Part shown: positions 21,257-32,197 of the stretch, one piece after another | How positions within the stretch are numbered: the stretch's first letter is position 1 | How the letters are laid out: each line of letters opens with the position of its first letter | Origin: Plasmopara viticola | Lineage: Eukaryota; Oomycota; Peronosporomycetes; Peronosporales; Peronosporaceae | Direction: 5' to 3' | DNA: 64,000 nt | NCBI GenBank assembly: GCA_001695595.3 | Contig: MBPM02000009.1 | Location: 62,001-126,000, forward strand | Position numbers and translations under genes: made by a program | Notes under the pieces: generated by a model | What the model saw: the letters and a program-made list of their open reading frames with translations, nothing else | What the model was told of the DNA's origin: nothing | Databases searched by the model: none

Positions 21257-21328
21257 GGGCCTTGCCGGAGATCGAATCCGGGACCTCTCGCACCCTAAGC
21301 GAGAATCATACCACTAGACCACAAGGCC
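21257..21328 (-). tRNA. tRNA-Pro (AGG)
   Basis: Consensus body. 5' spacer A with GGTAACTCGC flank, TTTATATCTAA box. Confidence 0.96.
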
Positions 21329-21599
21329 ACCGAACCGGTAACTCGCAAACCCAACTTCTTAGATATAAACAATATCATCAGCGTGGGCTTGATCTTATTT
21401 CTGATCTGCTGATGCTACAACAATGCCAATCTTTCACTCCTTACAGAGCTGCTGATGTGACCATGATAAAATTTGAAGTATACCATTCGTCTAAAGTTAA
21501 ATTGATAATTAACCCTTCCTTAAGCACCAGCCAAGCCAGCAAGATTGCACAGAAACAAAAATTGCAAATGAATTTTCACTAAAATAGGGAGCTGCAATA

Positions 21600-21671
21600 G
21601 GGCCTTGCCGGAGATCGAATCCGGGACCTCTCGCACCCTAAGCGAGAATCATACCACTAGACCACAAGGCC
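21600..21671 (-). tRNA. tRNA-Pro (AGG)
   Basis: Consensus body. 5' spacer A, TTTATATCTAA box. Confidence 0.96.
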
Positions 21672-21944
21672 ACCGAACCGGTATATCGCAAACCCAACTT
21701 CTTAGATATAAACAATATCATCAGCGTGGGCTTGATCTTATTTCTGATCTGCTGATGCTACAACAATGCCAATCTTTCACTCCTTACAGAGCTGCTGATG
21801 TGACCATGATAAAATTTGAAGTATACCATTCGTCTAAAGTTAAATTGATAATTAACCCTTCCTTAAGCACCAGCCAAGCCAGCAAGATTGCACAGAAACA
21901 AAAATTGCATAATGACATTTTCACTAAAATAGGGAGCTGCAATA

Positions 21945-22016
21945 GGGCCTTGCCGGAGATCGAATCCGGGACCTCTCGCACCCTAAGCGAGAATCATACC
22001 ACTAGACCACAAGGCC
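21945..22016 (-). tRNA. tRNA-Pro (AGG)
   Basis: Consensus body. 5' spacer B with GGTAACTCGC flank, TTTATAAAT box. Confidence 0.96.
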
Positions 22017-22295
22017 ACCGAACCGGTAACTCGCAAACCCAACTTCTTATTTATAAAGAATATCATCAGCGTGGGCTTGCTCGTTTTCTGATGCACTAAT
22101 GCTACGACGATGCCAATCTTTCACTCCTTACAGAGCTGCTGATATGACCATAAAAATTTGAAGTATACCGTTCGTACAAAGTGAAATTGATAGCTGACCC
22201 TTCCTTAAGCATCTACCAAGCCAGCAAGATTACACAAAGCGCTTAGAAACAAATTTAGCAAATTAAAATTTCCATTGAAATAGGGAGCAGCAATA

Positions 22296-22367
22296 GGGCC
22301 TTGCCGGAGATCAAATCCGGGACCTCTCGCACCCTAGGCGAGGATCATACCACTAGACCACAAGGCC
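22296..22367 (-). tRNA. tRNA-Pro (AGG), divergent copy
   Basis: Full length with three changes: C56 is T (T loop TTTGATC), T32 is C, and T26 is C. C56 normally pairs with G19 to close the tRNA elbow and lies in the B box core, so this copy is a likely weak or non-functional gene. Its trailer also reads TATTTCAATGG, so the first T run is only TTT; TTTT follows about 10 nt later. 5' spacer A, TTTATATAA box. Confidence 0.9.
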
Positions 22368-22635
22368 ACCGAACCGGTAATCGCAAACCCAACTTCTTAT
22401 ATAAACAATATCATCAGCGTGGGCTTGATCTTATTTCTGATCTGCTGATGCTACAACAATGCCAATCTTTCACTCCTTACAGAGCTGCTGATGTGACCAT
22501 GATAAAATTTGAAGTATACCATTCGTCTAAAGTTAAATTGATAATTAACCCTTCCTTAAGCACCAGCCAAGCCAGCAAGATTGCACAGAAACAAAAATTG
22601 CAAATGAATTTTCACTAAAATAGGGAGCAGCAATA

Positions 22636-22707
22636 GGGCCTTGCCGGAGATCGAATCCGGGACCTCTCGCACCCTAAGCGAGAATCATACCACTAGACCA
22701 CAAGGCC
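22636..22707 (-). tRNA. tRNA-Pro (AGG)
   Basis: Consensus body. 5' spacer A with ACAACATGCC, TTTATAATAA box. Confidence 0.96.
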
Positions 22708-22973
22708 ACCGAACCGGTAATCGCAAACCCAACTTCTTATTATAAACAATATCATCAGCGTGGGCTTGATCTTATTTCTGATCTGCTGATGCTACAACAT
22801 GCCAATCTTTCACTCCTTACAGAGCTGCTGATGTGACCATGAAAAATTTGAAGTATACCATTCGTCTAAAGTTAAATTGATAATTAACCCTTCCTTAAGC
22901 ACCAGCCAAGCCAGCAAGATTGCACAGAAACAAAATTGCAAATGAATTTTCACTAAAATAGGGAGCTGCAATA

Positions 22974-23045
22974 GGGCCTTGCCGGAGATCGAATCCGGGA
23001 CCTCTCGCACCCTAAGCGAGAATCATACCACTAGACCACAAGGCC
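22974..23045 (-). tRNA. tRNA-Pro (AGG)
   Basis: Consensus body. 5' spacer A, TTTATATAA box. Confidence 0.96.
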
Positions 23046-23312
23046 ACCGAACCGGTAATCGCAAACCCAACTTCTTATATAAACAATATCATCAGCGTGG
23101 GCTTGATCTTATTTCTGATCTGCTGATGCTACAACAATGCCAATCTTTCACTCCTTACAGAGCTGCTGATGTGACCATGATAAAATTTGAAGTATACCAT
23201 TCGTCTAAAGTTAAATTGATAATTACCCTTCCTTAAGCACCAGCCAAGCCAGCAAGATTGCACAGAAACAAAAATTGCAAATGAATTTTCACTAAAATAG
23301 GGAGCTGCAATA

Positions 23313-23384
23313 GGGCCTTGCCGGAGATCGAATCCGGGACCTCTCGCACCCTAAGCGAGAATCATACCACTAGACCACAAGGCC
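23313..23384 (-). tRNA. tRNA-Pro (AGG)
   Basis: Consensus body. 5' spacer A with dropped bases, TTATATAA box. Confidence 0.96.
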
Positions 23385-23650
23385 ACCGAACCGGTATATC
23401 GCAAACCCAACTTCTTATATAACAATATCATCAGCGTGGGCTTGATCTTATTTCTGATCTGCTGATGCTACAACATGCCAATCTTTCACTCCTTACAGAG
23501 CTGCTGATGTGACCATGAAAAATTTGAAGTATACCATTCGTCTAAAGTTAAATTGATAATTAACCCTTCCTTAAGCACCAGCCAAGCCAGCAAGATTGCA
23601 CAGAAACAAAAATTGCAAATGAATTTTCACTAAAATAGGGAGCAGCAATA

Positions 23651-23722
23651 GGGCCTTGCCGGAGATCGAATCCGGGACCTCTCGCACCCTAAGCGAGAAT
23701 CATACCACTAGACCACAAGGCC
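23651..23722 (-). tRNA. tRNA-Pro (AGG)
   Basis: Consensus body. 5' spacer B (ATTGACAGCTGACC variant), TTTATAAAT box. Confidence 0.96.
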
Positions 23723-24000
23723 ACCGAACCGGTAATCGCAAACCCAACTTCTTATTTATAAAGAATATCATCAGCGTGGGCTTGCTCGTTTTCGTGATGC
23801 ACTAATGCTACGACGATGCCGATCTTTCACTCCTTATAGAGCTGCTGATATGACCATAAAACAATTTGAAGTATACCGTTCGTACAAAGTGAAATTGACA
23901 GCTGACCCTTCCTTAAGCATCTACCAAGCCAGCAAGATTACACAAAGCGCTTAGAAACAAATTGCAAAATGAAATTTCCATTAAAATAGGGAGCAGAATA

Positions 24001-24072
24001 GGGCCTTGCCGGAGATCGAATCCGGGACCTCTCGCACCCTAAGCGAGAATCATACCACTAGACCACAAGGCC
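24001..24072 (-). tRNA. tRNA-Pro (AGG)
   Basis: Consensus body. 5' spacer A with CTACACATGCC, TTTATATAA box. Confidence 0.96.
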
Positions 24073-24336
24073 ACCGAACCGGTATCGCAAACCCAACTTC
24101 TTATATAAACAATATCATCAGCGTGGGCTTGATCTTATTTCTGATCTGCTGATGCTACACATGCCAATCTTTCACTCCTTACAGAGCTGCTGATGTGACC
24201 ATGATAAAATTTGAAGTATACCATTCGTCTAAAGTTAAATTGATAATTAACCCTTCCTTAAGCACCAGCCAAGCCAGCAAGATTGCACAGAAACAAATTG
24301 CAAATGACATTTTCACTAAAATAGGGAGCTGCAATA

Positions 24337-24408
24337 GGGCCTTGCCGGAGATCGAATCCGGGACCTCTCGCACCCTAAGCGAGAATCATACCACTAGACC
24401 ACAAGGCC
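24337..24408 (-). tRNA. tRNA-Pro (AGG)
   Basis: Consensus body. 5' spacer A with ACAACATGCC, TTTATATAA box. Confidence 0.96.
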
Positions 24409-24675
24409 ACCGAACCGGTATATCGCAAACCCAACTTCTTATATAAACAATATCATCAGCGTGGGCTTGATCTTATTTCTGATCTGCTGATGCTACAACA
24501 TGCCAATCTTTCACTCCTTACAGAGCTGCTGATGTGACCATGATAAAATTTGAAGTATACCATTCGTCTAAAGTTAAATTGATAATTAACCCTTCCTTAA
24601 GCACCAGCCAAGCCAGCAAGATTGCACAGAAACAAAATTGCAAATGAATTTTCACTAAAATAGGGAGCAGCAATA

Positions 24676-24747
24676 GGGCCTTGCCGGAGATCGAATCCGG
24701 GACCTCTCGCACCCTAAGCGAGAATCATACCACTAGACCACAAGGCC
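24676..24747 (-). tRNA. tRNA-Pro (AGG)
   Basis: Consensus body. 5' spacer A, TTTATATAA box. Confidence 0.96.
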
Positions 24748-25016
24748 ACCGAACCGGTATCGCAAACCCAACTTCTTATATAAACAATATCATCAGCGTG
24801 GGCTTGATCTTATTTCTGATCTGCTGATGCTACAACAATGCCAATCTTTCACTCCTTACAGAGCTGCTGATGTGACCATGATAAAATTTGAAGTATACCA
24901 TTCGTCTAAAGTTAAATTGATAATTAACCCTTCCTTAAGCACCAGCCAAGCCAGCAAGATTGCACAGAAACAAAAATTGCAGAATGACATTTTCACTAAA
25001 ATAGGGAGCTGCAATA

Positions 25017-25088
25017 GGGCCTTGCCGGAGATCGAATCCGGGACCTCTCGCACCCTAAGCGAGAATCATACCACTAGACCACAAGGCC
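25017..25088 (-). tRNA. tRNA-Pro (AGG)
   Basis: Consensus body. 5' spacer A, TTTATATAA box. Confidence 0.96.
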
Positions 25089-25355
25089 ACCGAACCGGTA
25101 TATCGCAAACCCAACTTCTTATATAAACAATATCATCAGCGTGGGCTTGATCTTATTTCTGATCTGCTGATGCTACAACAATGCCAATCTTTCACTCCTT
25201 ACAGAGCTGCTGATGTGACCATGATAAAATTTGAAGTATACCATTCGTCTAAAGTTAAATTGATAATTAACCCTTCCTTAAGCACCAGCCAAGCCAGCAA
25301 GATTGCACAGAAACAAAAATTGCAAATGAATTTCATAAAATAGGGAGCTGCAATA

Positions 25356-25427
25356 GGGCCTTGCCGGAGATCGAATCCGGGACCTCTCGCACCCTAAGCG
25401 AGAATCATACCACTAGACCACAAGGCC
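25356..25427 (-). tRNA. tRNA-Pro (AGG)
   Basis: Consensus body. 5' spacer B, TTTATAAAT box. Confidence 0.96.
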
Positions 25428-25706
25428 ACCGAACCGGTAATCGCAAACCCAACTTCTTATTTATAAAGAATATCATCAGCGTGGGCTTGCTCGTTTTCGT
25501 GATGCACTAATGCAACGACGATGCCGATCTTTCACTCCCTACAGAGCTGCTGATGACCATGAAAACAATTTGAAGTATACCGTTCGTACAAAGTGAAATT
25601 GATAGCTGACCCTTCCTTAAGCATCTACCAAGCCAGCAAGATTACACAAAGCGCTTAGAAACAAATTTGCAAAATGAAATTTCCATTAAAATAGGGAGCA
25701 GAAATA

Positions 25707-25778
25707 GGGCCTTGCCGGAGATCGAATCCGGGACCTCTCGCACCCTAAGCGAGAATCATACCACTAGACCACAAGGCC
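25707..25778 (-). tRNA. tRNA-Pro (AGG)
   Basis: Consensus body. 5' spacer A with ACAACATGCC, TTTATAATAA box. Confidence 0.96.
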
Positions 25779-26042
25779 ACCGAACCGGTAATCGCAAACC
25801 CAACTTCTTATTATAAACAATATCATCAGCGTGGGCTTGATCTTATTTCTGATCTGCTGATGCTACAACATGCCAATCTTTCACTCCTTACAGAGCTGCT
25901 GATGTGACCATGATAAAATTTGAAGTATACCATTCGTCTAAAGTTAAATTGATAATTAACCCTTCCTTAAGCACCAGCCAAGCCAGCAAGATTGCACAGA
26001 AACAAAAATTGCAAATGAATTTCACTAAAATAGGGAGCAATA

Positions 26043-26114
26043 GGGCCTTGCCGGAGATCGAATCCGGGACCTCTCGCACCCTAAGCGAGAATCATACCAC
26101 TAGACCACAAGGCC
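26043..26114 (-). tRNA. tRNA-Pro (AGG)
   Basis: Consensus body. The trailer is shortened by 3 nt (GAGCAATAGGG). 5' spacer A, TTTATATAA box. Confidence 0.96.
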
Positions 26115-26383
26115 ACCGAACCGGTATATCGCAAACCCAACTTCTTATATAAACAATATCATCAGCGTGGGCTTGATCTTATTTCTGATCTGCTGATGCT
26201 ACAACAATGCCAATCTTTCACTCCTTACAGAGCTGCTGATGTGACCATGATAAAATTTGAAGTATACCATTCGTCTAAAGTTAAATTGATAATTAACCCT
26301 TCCTTAAGCACCAGCCAAGCCAGCAAGATTGCACAGAAACAAAATTGCAAATGACATTTTCACTAAAATAGGGAGCTGCAATA

Positions 26384-26455
26384 GGGCCTTGCCGGAGATC
26401 GAATCCGGGACCTCTCGCACCCTAAGCGAGAATCATACCACTAGACCACAAGGCC
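26384..26455 (-). tRNA. tRNA-Pro (AGG)
   Basis: Consensus body. 5' spacer A with AATGCCATC and CAAACCAGC variants, TTTATATAA box. Confidence 0.96.
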
Positions 26456-26722
26456 ACCGAACCGGTAATCGCAAACCCAACTTCTTATATAAACAATATC
26501 ATCAGCGTGGGCTTGATCTTATTTCTGATCTGCTGATGCTACAACAATGCCATCTTTCACTCCTTACAGAGCTGCTGATGTGACCATGATAAAATTTGAA
26601 GTATACCATTCGTCTAAAGTTAAATTGATAATTAACCCTTCCTTAAGCACCAGCCAAACCAGCAAGATTGCACAGAAACAAAATTGCAAATGAAATTTCC
26701 ATTAATATAGGGAGCTGCAATA

Positions 26723-26794
26723 GGGCCTAGCCGGAGATCGAATCCGGGACCTCTCGCACCCTAAGCGAGAATCATACCACTAGACCACAAGGCC
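26723..26794 (-). tRNA. tRNA-Pro (AGG), acceptor mismatch and lost terminator
   Basis: Full length, but the 3' acceptor strand reads CTAGGCC (plus strand GGGCCTAGCC), giving a T6-T67 mismatch. The trailer reads CTATATTAATGG, so the usual TTTT is interrupted; the next T run is beyond AATGGAAATTTCATTTGC (CAATTTTG). Two independent lesions suggest a decaying copy. 5' spacer A, TTTATATTAA box. Confidence 0.9.
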
Positions 26795-27063
26795 ACCGAA
26801 CCGGTAATCGCAAACCCAACTTCTTAATATAAACAATATCATCAGCGTGGGCTTGATCTTATTTCTGATCTGCTGATGCTACAACAATGCCAATCTTTCA
26901 CTCCTTACAGAGCTGCTGATGTGACCATGATAAAATTTGAAGTATACCATTCGTCTAAAGTTAAATTGATAATTAACCCTTCCTTAAGCACCAGCCAAGC
27001 CAGCAAGATTGCACAGAAACAAAAATTGCAAATGAATTTTCACTAAAATAGGGAGCTGCAATA

Positions 27064-27135
27064 GGGCCTTGCCGGAGATCGAATCCGGGACCTCTCGCAC
27101 CCTAAGCGAGAATCATACCACTAGACCACAAGGCC
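27064..27135 (-). tRNA. tRNA-Pro (AGG)
   Basis: Consensus body. 5' spacer B, TTTATAAAT box. Confidence 0.96.
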
Positions 27136-27415
27136 ACCGAACCGGTAATCGCAAACCCAACTTCTTATTTATAAAGAATATCATCAGCGTGGGCTTGCTC
27201 GTTTTCGTGATGCACTAATGCTACGACGATGCCGATCTTTCACTCCTTATAGAGCTGCTGATATGACCATAAACAATTTGAAGTATACCGTTCGTACAAA
27301 GTGAAATTGATAGCTGACCCTTCCTTAAGCATCTACCAAGCCAGCAAGATTACACAAAGCGCTTAGAAACAAATTTAGCAAAATGAAATTTCCATTAAAA
27401 TAGGGAGCAGAAATA

Positions 27416-27487
27416 GGGCCTTGCCGGAGATCGAATCCGGGACCTCTCGCACCCTAAGCGAGAATCATACCACTAGACCACAAGGCC
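27416..27487 (-). tRNA. tRNA-Pro (AGG)
   Basis: Consensus body. 5' spacer A, TTTATATAA box. Confidence 0.96.
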
Positions 27488-27756
27488 ACCGAACCGGTAT
27501 ATCGCAAACCCAACTTCTTATATAAACAATATCATCAGCGTGGGCTTGATCTTATTTCTGATCTGCTGATGCTACAACAATGCCAATCTTTCACTCCTTA
27601 CAGAGCTGCTGATGTGACCATGATAAAATTTGAAGTATACCATTCGTCTAAAGTTAAATTGATAATTAACCCTTCCTTAAGCACCAGCCAAGCCAGCAAG
27701 ATTGCACAGAAACAAAAATTGCAAATGAATTTTCACTAAAATAGGGAGCTGCAATA

Positions 27757-27828
27757 GGGCCTTGCCGGAGATCGAATCCGGGACCTCTCGCACCCTAAGC
27801 GAGAATCATACCACTAGACCACAAGGCC
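27757..27828 (-). tRNA. tRNA-Pro (AGG)
   Basis: Consensus body. 5' spacer mixed and deleted (unit 268 bp), TTTATAAAT box. Confidence 0.96.
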
Positions 27829-28024
27829 ACCGAACCGGTATATCGCAAACCCAACTTCTTATTTATAAACAATATCATCAGCGTGGGCTTGCTCTTTTTC
27901 TGATCTGCTGATGCTACGACGATGCCAATCTTTCACTCCTTACAGAGCTGCTGATGTGACCATGAAAAATTTGAAGTATACCGTTCGTCTAAAGTTAAAT
28001 CCATTAAAATAGGGAGCAGAAATA
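27829..28024. other. Spacer with internal deletion
   Basis: A mixed spacer jumps from AAAGTTAAAT to CCATTAAAATAGGG near 28001, losing the roughly 75-bp block that normally holds CCTTCCTTAAGC and AAGCCAGCAAGATT. This unit therefore lacks the AflII site that is otherwise regular. Upstream box and terminator are kept. Confidence 0.87.
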
Positions 28025-28096
28025 GGGCCTTGCCGGAGATCGAATCCGGGACCTCTCGCACCCTAAGCGAGAATCATACCACTAGACCACAAGGCC
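28025..28096 (-). tRNA. tRNA-Pro (AGG)
   Basis: Consensus body. 5' spacer A (ATCATTAGCG variant), TTTATAAAT box. Confidence 0.96.
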
Positions 28097-28367
28097 ACCG
28101 AACCGGTATATCGCAAACCCAACTTCTTATTTATAAACAATATCATTAGCGTGGGCTTGATCTTATTTCTGATCTGCTGATGCTACAACAATGCCAATCT
28201 TTCACTCCTTACAGAGCTGCTGATGTGACCATGATAAAATTTGAAGTATACCATTCGTCTAAAGTTAAATTGATAATTAACCCTTCCTTAAGCACCAGCC
28301 AAGCCAGCAAGATTGCACAGAAACAAAAATTGCAAATGAATTTTCACTAAAATAGGGAGCTGCAATA

Positions 28368-28439
28368 GGGCCTTGCCGGAGATCGAATCCGGGACCTCTC
28401 GCACCCTAAGCGAGAATCATACCACTAGACCACAAGGCC
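28368..28439 (-). tRNA. tRNA-Pro (AGG)
   Basis: Consensus body. 5' spacer is a B-A-B composite (GCTCGTTTTCG, then ATAATTAACCC and CACCAGCC, then AAAGCGCTCAG), TTTATAAAT box. Confidence 0.96.
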
Positions 28440-28719
28440 ACCGAACCGGTAATCGCAAACCCAACTTCTTATTTATAAACAATATCATCAGCGTGGGCTT
28501 GCTCGTTTTCGTGATGCACTAATGCTACGACGATGCCGATCTTTCACTCCTTACAGAGCTGCTGATATGACCATGAAAAGTTTGAAGTATACCGTTCGTC
28601 TAAAGTGAAATTGATAATTAACCCTTCCTTAAGCACCAGCCAAGCCAGCAAGATTGCACAAAGCGCTCAGAAACAAATTTAGCAAATTAAAATTTCCATT
28701 GAAATAGGGAGCAGCAATA

Positions 28720-28791
28720 GGGCCTTGCCGGAGATCGAATCCGGGACCTCTCGCACCCTAAGCGAGAATCATACCACTAGACCACAAGGCC
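28720..28791 (-). tRNA. tRNA-Pro (AGG)
   Basis: Consensus body. The trailer has only TTT (CTATTTCAATGG) before a later TTTT. 5' spacer mixed, mostly B; TTTATAAAT box. Confidence 0.95.
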
Positions 28792-29066
28792 ACCGAACCG
28801 GTAATCGCAAACCCAACTTCTTATTTATAAACAATATCATCAGCGTGGGCTTGCTCTTTTCGTGATGCTGATGCTACGACATGCCGATCTTTCACTCCTT
28901 ACAGAGCTGCTGATATGACCATAAAAATTTGAAGTATACCGTTCGTACAAAGTGAAATTGATAATGACCCTTCCTTAAGCATCTACCCAAGCCAGCAAGA
29001 TTACACAAAGCGCTTAGAAACAAATTTAGCAAAATGAAATTTCCATTAAAATAGGGAGCAGAAATA

Positions 29067-29138
29067 GGGCCTTGCCGGAGATCGAATCCGGGACCTCTCG
29101 CACCCTAAGCGAGAATCATACCACTAGACCACAAGGCC
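29067..29138 (-). tRNA. tRNA-Pro (AGG)
   Basis: Consensus body. 5' spacer A with B-like positions, TTTATATAA box. Confidence 0.96.
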
Positions 29139-29405
29139 ACCGAACCGGTATATCGCAAACCCAACTTCTTATATAAACAATATCATCAGCGTGGGCTTGA
29201 TCTTATTTCTGATCTGCTGATGCTACAACAATGCCGATCTTTCACTCCTTACAGAGCTGCTGATATGACCATGATAAAATTTGAAGTATACCGTTCGTCT
29301 AAAGTTAAATTGATAATTACCCTTCCTTAAGCACCAGCCAAGCCAGCAAGATTGCACAGAAACAAAATTGCAAATGAATTTTCACTAAAATAGGGAGCTG
29401 CAATA

Positions 29406-29477
29406 GGGCCTTGCCGGAGATCGAATCCGGGACCTCTCGCACCCTAAGCGAGAATCATACCACTAGACCACAAGGCC
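29406..29477 (-). tRNA. tRNA-Pro (AGG)
   Basis: Consensus body. 5' spacer A, TTTATATCTAA box. Confidence 0.96.
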
Positions 29478-29750
29478 ACCGAACCGGTATATCGCAAACC
29501 CAACTTCTTAGATATAAACAATATCATCAGCGTGGGCTTGATCTTATTTCTGATCTGCTGATGCTACAACAATGCCAATCTTTCACTCCTTACAGAGCTG
29601 CTGATGTGACCATGATAAAATTTGAAGTATACCATTCGTCTAAAGTTAAATTGATAATTAACCCTTCCTTAAGCACCAGCCAAGCCAGCAAGATTGCACA
29701 GAAACAAAAATTGCAGAATGACATTTTCACTAAAATAGGGAGCTGCAATA

Positions 29751-29822
29751 GGGCCTTGCCGGAGATCGAATCCGGGACCTCTCGCACCCTAAGCGAGAAT
29801 CATACCACTAGACCACAAGGCC
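29751..29822 (-). tRNA. tRNA-Pro (AGG)
   Basis: Consensus body. 5' spacer B, TTTATAAAT box. Confidence 0.96.
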
Positions 29823-30104
29823 ACCGAACCGGTAAATCGCAAACCCAACTTCTTATTTATAAACAATATCATCAGCGTGGGCTTGCTCGTTTTCGTGATG
29901 CACTAATGCTACGACGATGCCGATCTTTCACTCCTTACAGAGCTGCTGATATGACCATAAAACAATTTGAAGTATACCGTTCGTACAAAGTGAAATTGAT
30001 AGCTGACCCTTCCTTAAGCATCTACCAAGCCAGCAAGATTACACAAAGCGCTTAGAAACAAATTTAGCAAAATGAAATTTCCATTGAAATAGGGAGCTGC
30101 AATA

Positions 30105-30139
30105 GGGCCTTGCCGGAGATCGAATCAGACCACAAGGCC
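30105..30139 (-). pseudogene. tRNA-Pro, anticodon arm deleted
   Basis: An internal deletion of 37 bp removes the variable region, the whole anticodon arm and most of the D arm (plus strand GATCGAATC joined to AGACCACAAGG). Acceptor strands and T loop remain, giving a 35-nt remnant without an anticodon. The flanking spacers are both type B, an otherwise rare adjacency. The A box is cut; the B box loses its outer edge. 5' spacer B, TTTATAAAT box. Confidence 0.94.
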
Positions 30140-30421
30140 ACCGAACCGGTAAATCGCAAACCCAACTTCTTATTTATAAACAATATCATCAGCGTGGGCT
30201 TGCTCGTTTTCGTGATGCACTAATGCTACGACGATGCCGATCTTTCACTCCTTATAGAGCTGCTGATATGACCATAAAACAATTTGAAGTATACCGTTCG
30301 TACAAAGTGAAATTGATAGCTGACCCTTCCTTAAGCATCTACCAAGCCAGCAAGATTACACAAAGCGCTTAGAAACAAATTTAGCAAAATGAAATTTCCA
30401 TTAAAATAGGGAGCAGAAATA

Positions 30422-30493
30422 GGGCCTTGCCGGAGATCGAATCCGGGACCTCTCGCACCCTAAGCGAGAATCATACCACTAGACCACAAGGCC
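30422..30493 (-). tRNA. tRNA-Pro (AGG)
   Basis: Consensus body. 5' spacer A with several private changes (TTCTCAGATATAAAC, CTTAAGGAGC, GATTCGACC), TTTATATCTGA box. Confidence 0.96.
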
Positions 30494-30763
30494 ACCGAAC
30501 CGGTAAATCGCAAACCCAACTTCTCAGATATAAACAATATCATCAGCGTGGTCTTGATCTTATTTCTGATCTGCTGATGCTACAACAATGCCAATCTTTC
30601 ACTCCTTAAGGAGCTGCTGATTCGACCATGATAAAATTTGAAGTATACCATTCGTCTAAAGTTAAATTGATAATTACCCTTCCTTAAGCACCAGCCAAGC
30701 CAGCAAGATTGCACAGAAACAAAATTGCAAATGACATTTTCACTAAAATAGGGAGCAGCAATA

Positions 30764-30835
30764 GGGCCTTGCCGGAGATCGAATCCGGGACCTCTCGCAC
30801 CCTAAGCGAGAATCATACCACTAGACCACAAGGCC
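30764..30835 (-). tRNA. tRNA-Pro (AGG)
   Basis: Consensus body. 5' spacer A, TTTATATATAA box. Confidence 0.96.
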
Positions 30836-31102
30836 ACCGAACCGGTATCGCAAACCCAACTTCTTATATATAAACAATATCATCAGCGTGGGCTTGATCT
30901 TATTTCTGATCTGCTGATGCTACAACAATGCCAATCTTTCACTCCTTACAGAGCTGCTGATGTGACCATGATAAAATTTGAAGTATACCATTCGTCTAAA
31001 GTTAAATTGATAATTACCCTTCCTTAAGCACCAGCCAAGCCAGCAAGATTGCACAGAAACAAAATTGCAAATGAATTTTCACTAAAATAGGGAGCTGCAA
31101 TA

Positions 31103-31174
31103 GGGCCTTGCCGGAGATCGAATCCGGGACCTCTCGCACCCTAAGCGAGAATCATACCACTAGACCACAAGGCC
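31103..31174 (-). tRNA. tRNA-Pro (AGG)
   Basis: Consensus body. 5' spacer A (ATCATTAGCG variant), TTTATAAAT box. Confidence 0.96.
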
Positions 31175-31444
31175 ACCGAACCGGTATATCGCAAACCCAA
31201 CTTCTTATTTATAAACAATATCATTAGCGTGGGCTTGATCTTATTTCTGATCTGCTGATGCTACAACAATGCCAATCTTTCACTCCTTACAGAGCTGCTG
31301 ATGTGACCATGATAAAATTTGAAGTATACCATTCGTCTAAAGTTAAATTGATAATTACCCTTCCTTAAGCACCAGCCAAGCCAGCAAGATTGCACAGAAA
31401 CAAAAATTGCAAATGAATTTTCACTAAAATAGGGAGCTGCAATA

Positions 31445-31516
31445 GGGCCTTGCCGGAGATCGAATCCGGGACCTCTCGCACCCTAAGCGAGAATCATACC
31501 ACTAGACCACAAGGCC
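31445..31516 (-). tRNA. tRNA-Pro (AGG)
   Basis: Consensus body. 5' spacer B, TTTATAAAT box. Confidence 0.96.
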
Positions 31517-31790
31517 ACCGAACCGGTAATCGCAAACCCAACTTCTTATTTATAAACAATATCATCAGCGTGGGCTTGCTCGTTTTCGTGATGCACTAAT
31601 GCTACGACGATGCCGATCTTTCACTCCTTACAGAGCTGCTGATATGACCATAAAACAATTTGAAGTATACCGTTCGTACAAAGTGAAATTGATAGCTGAC
31701 CCTTCCTTAAGCATCTACCAAGCCAGCAAGATTACACAAAGCGCAGAAACAAATTGCAAATGAAATTTCATTAAAATAGGGAGCAGAATA

Positions 31791-31862
31791 GGGCCTTGCC
31801 GGAGATCGAATCCGGGACCTCTCGCACCCTAAGCGAGAATCATACCACTAGACCACAAGGCC
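31791..31862 (-). tRNA. tRNA-Pro (AGG)
   Basis: Consensus body. 5' spacer mixed with dropped bases, TTTATAATAA box. Confidence 0.96.
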
Positions 31863-32125
31863 ACCGAACCGGTAATCGCAAACCCAACTTCTTATTATAA
31901 AAAATATCATCAGCGTGGGCTTGATCTTTTTCGTGATGCACTATGCTACAACGATGCCGATCTTTCACTCCTTACAGAGCTGCTGATATGACCATAAAAA
32001 ATTTGAAGTATACCGTTCGTCAAAGTGAAATTGATAGCTGACCCTTCCTTAAGCACCACCAAGCCAGCAAGATTGCACAGAAACAAATTGCAAATGAAAT
32101 TTCATTAAAATAGGGAGCAGCAATA

Positions 32126-32197
32126 GGGCCTTGCCGGAGATCGAATCCGGGACCTCTCGCACCCTAAGCGAGAATCATACCACTAGATCACAAGGCC
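32126..32197 (-). tRNA. tRNA-Pro (AGG), A-box variant
   Basis: Full length, with G10 changed to A (plus strand CTAGATCACAAGG). This alters the third base of the A box (TGATCTAGTGG) and the first D-stem pair, so promoter strength may be reduced. 5' spacer A, TTTATATAA box. Confidence 0.91.
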
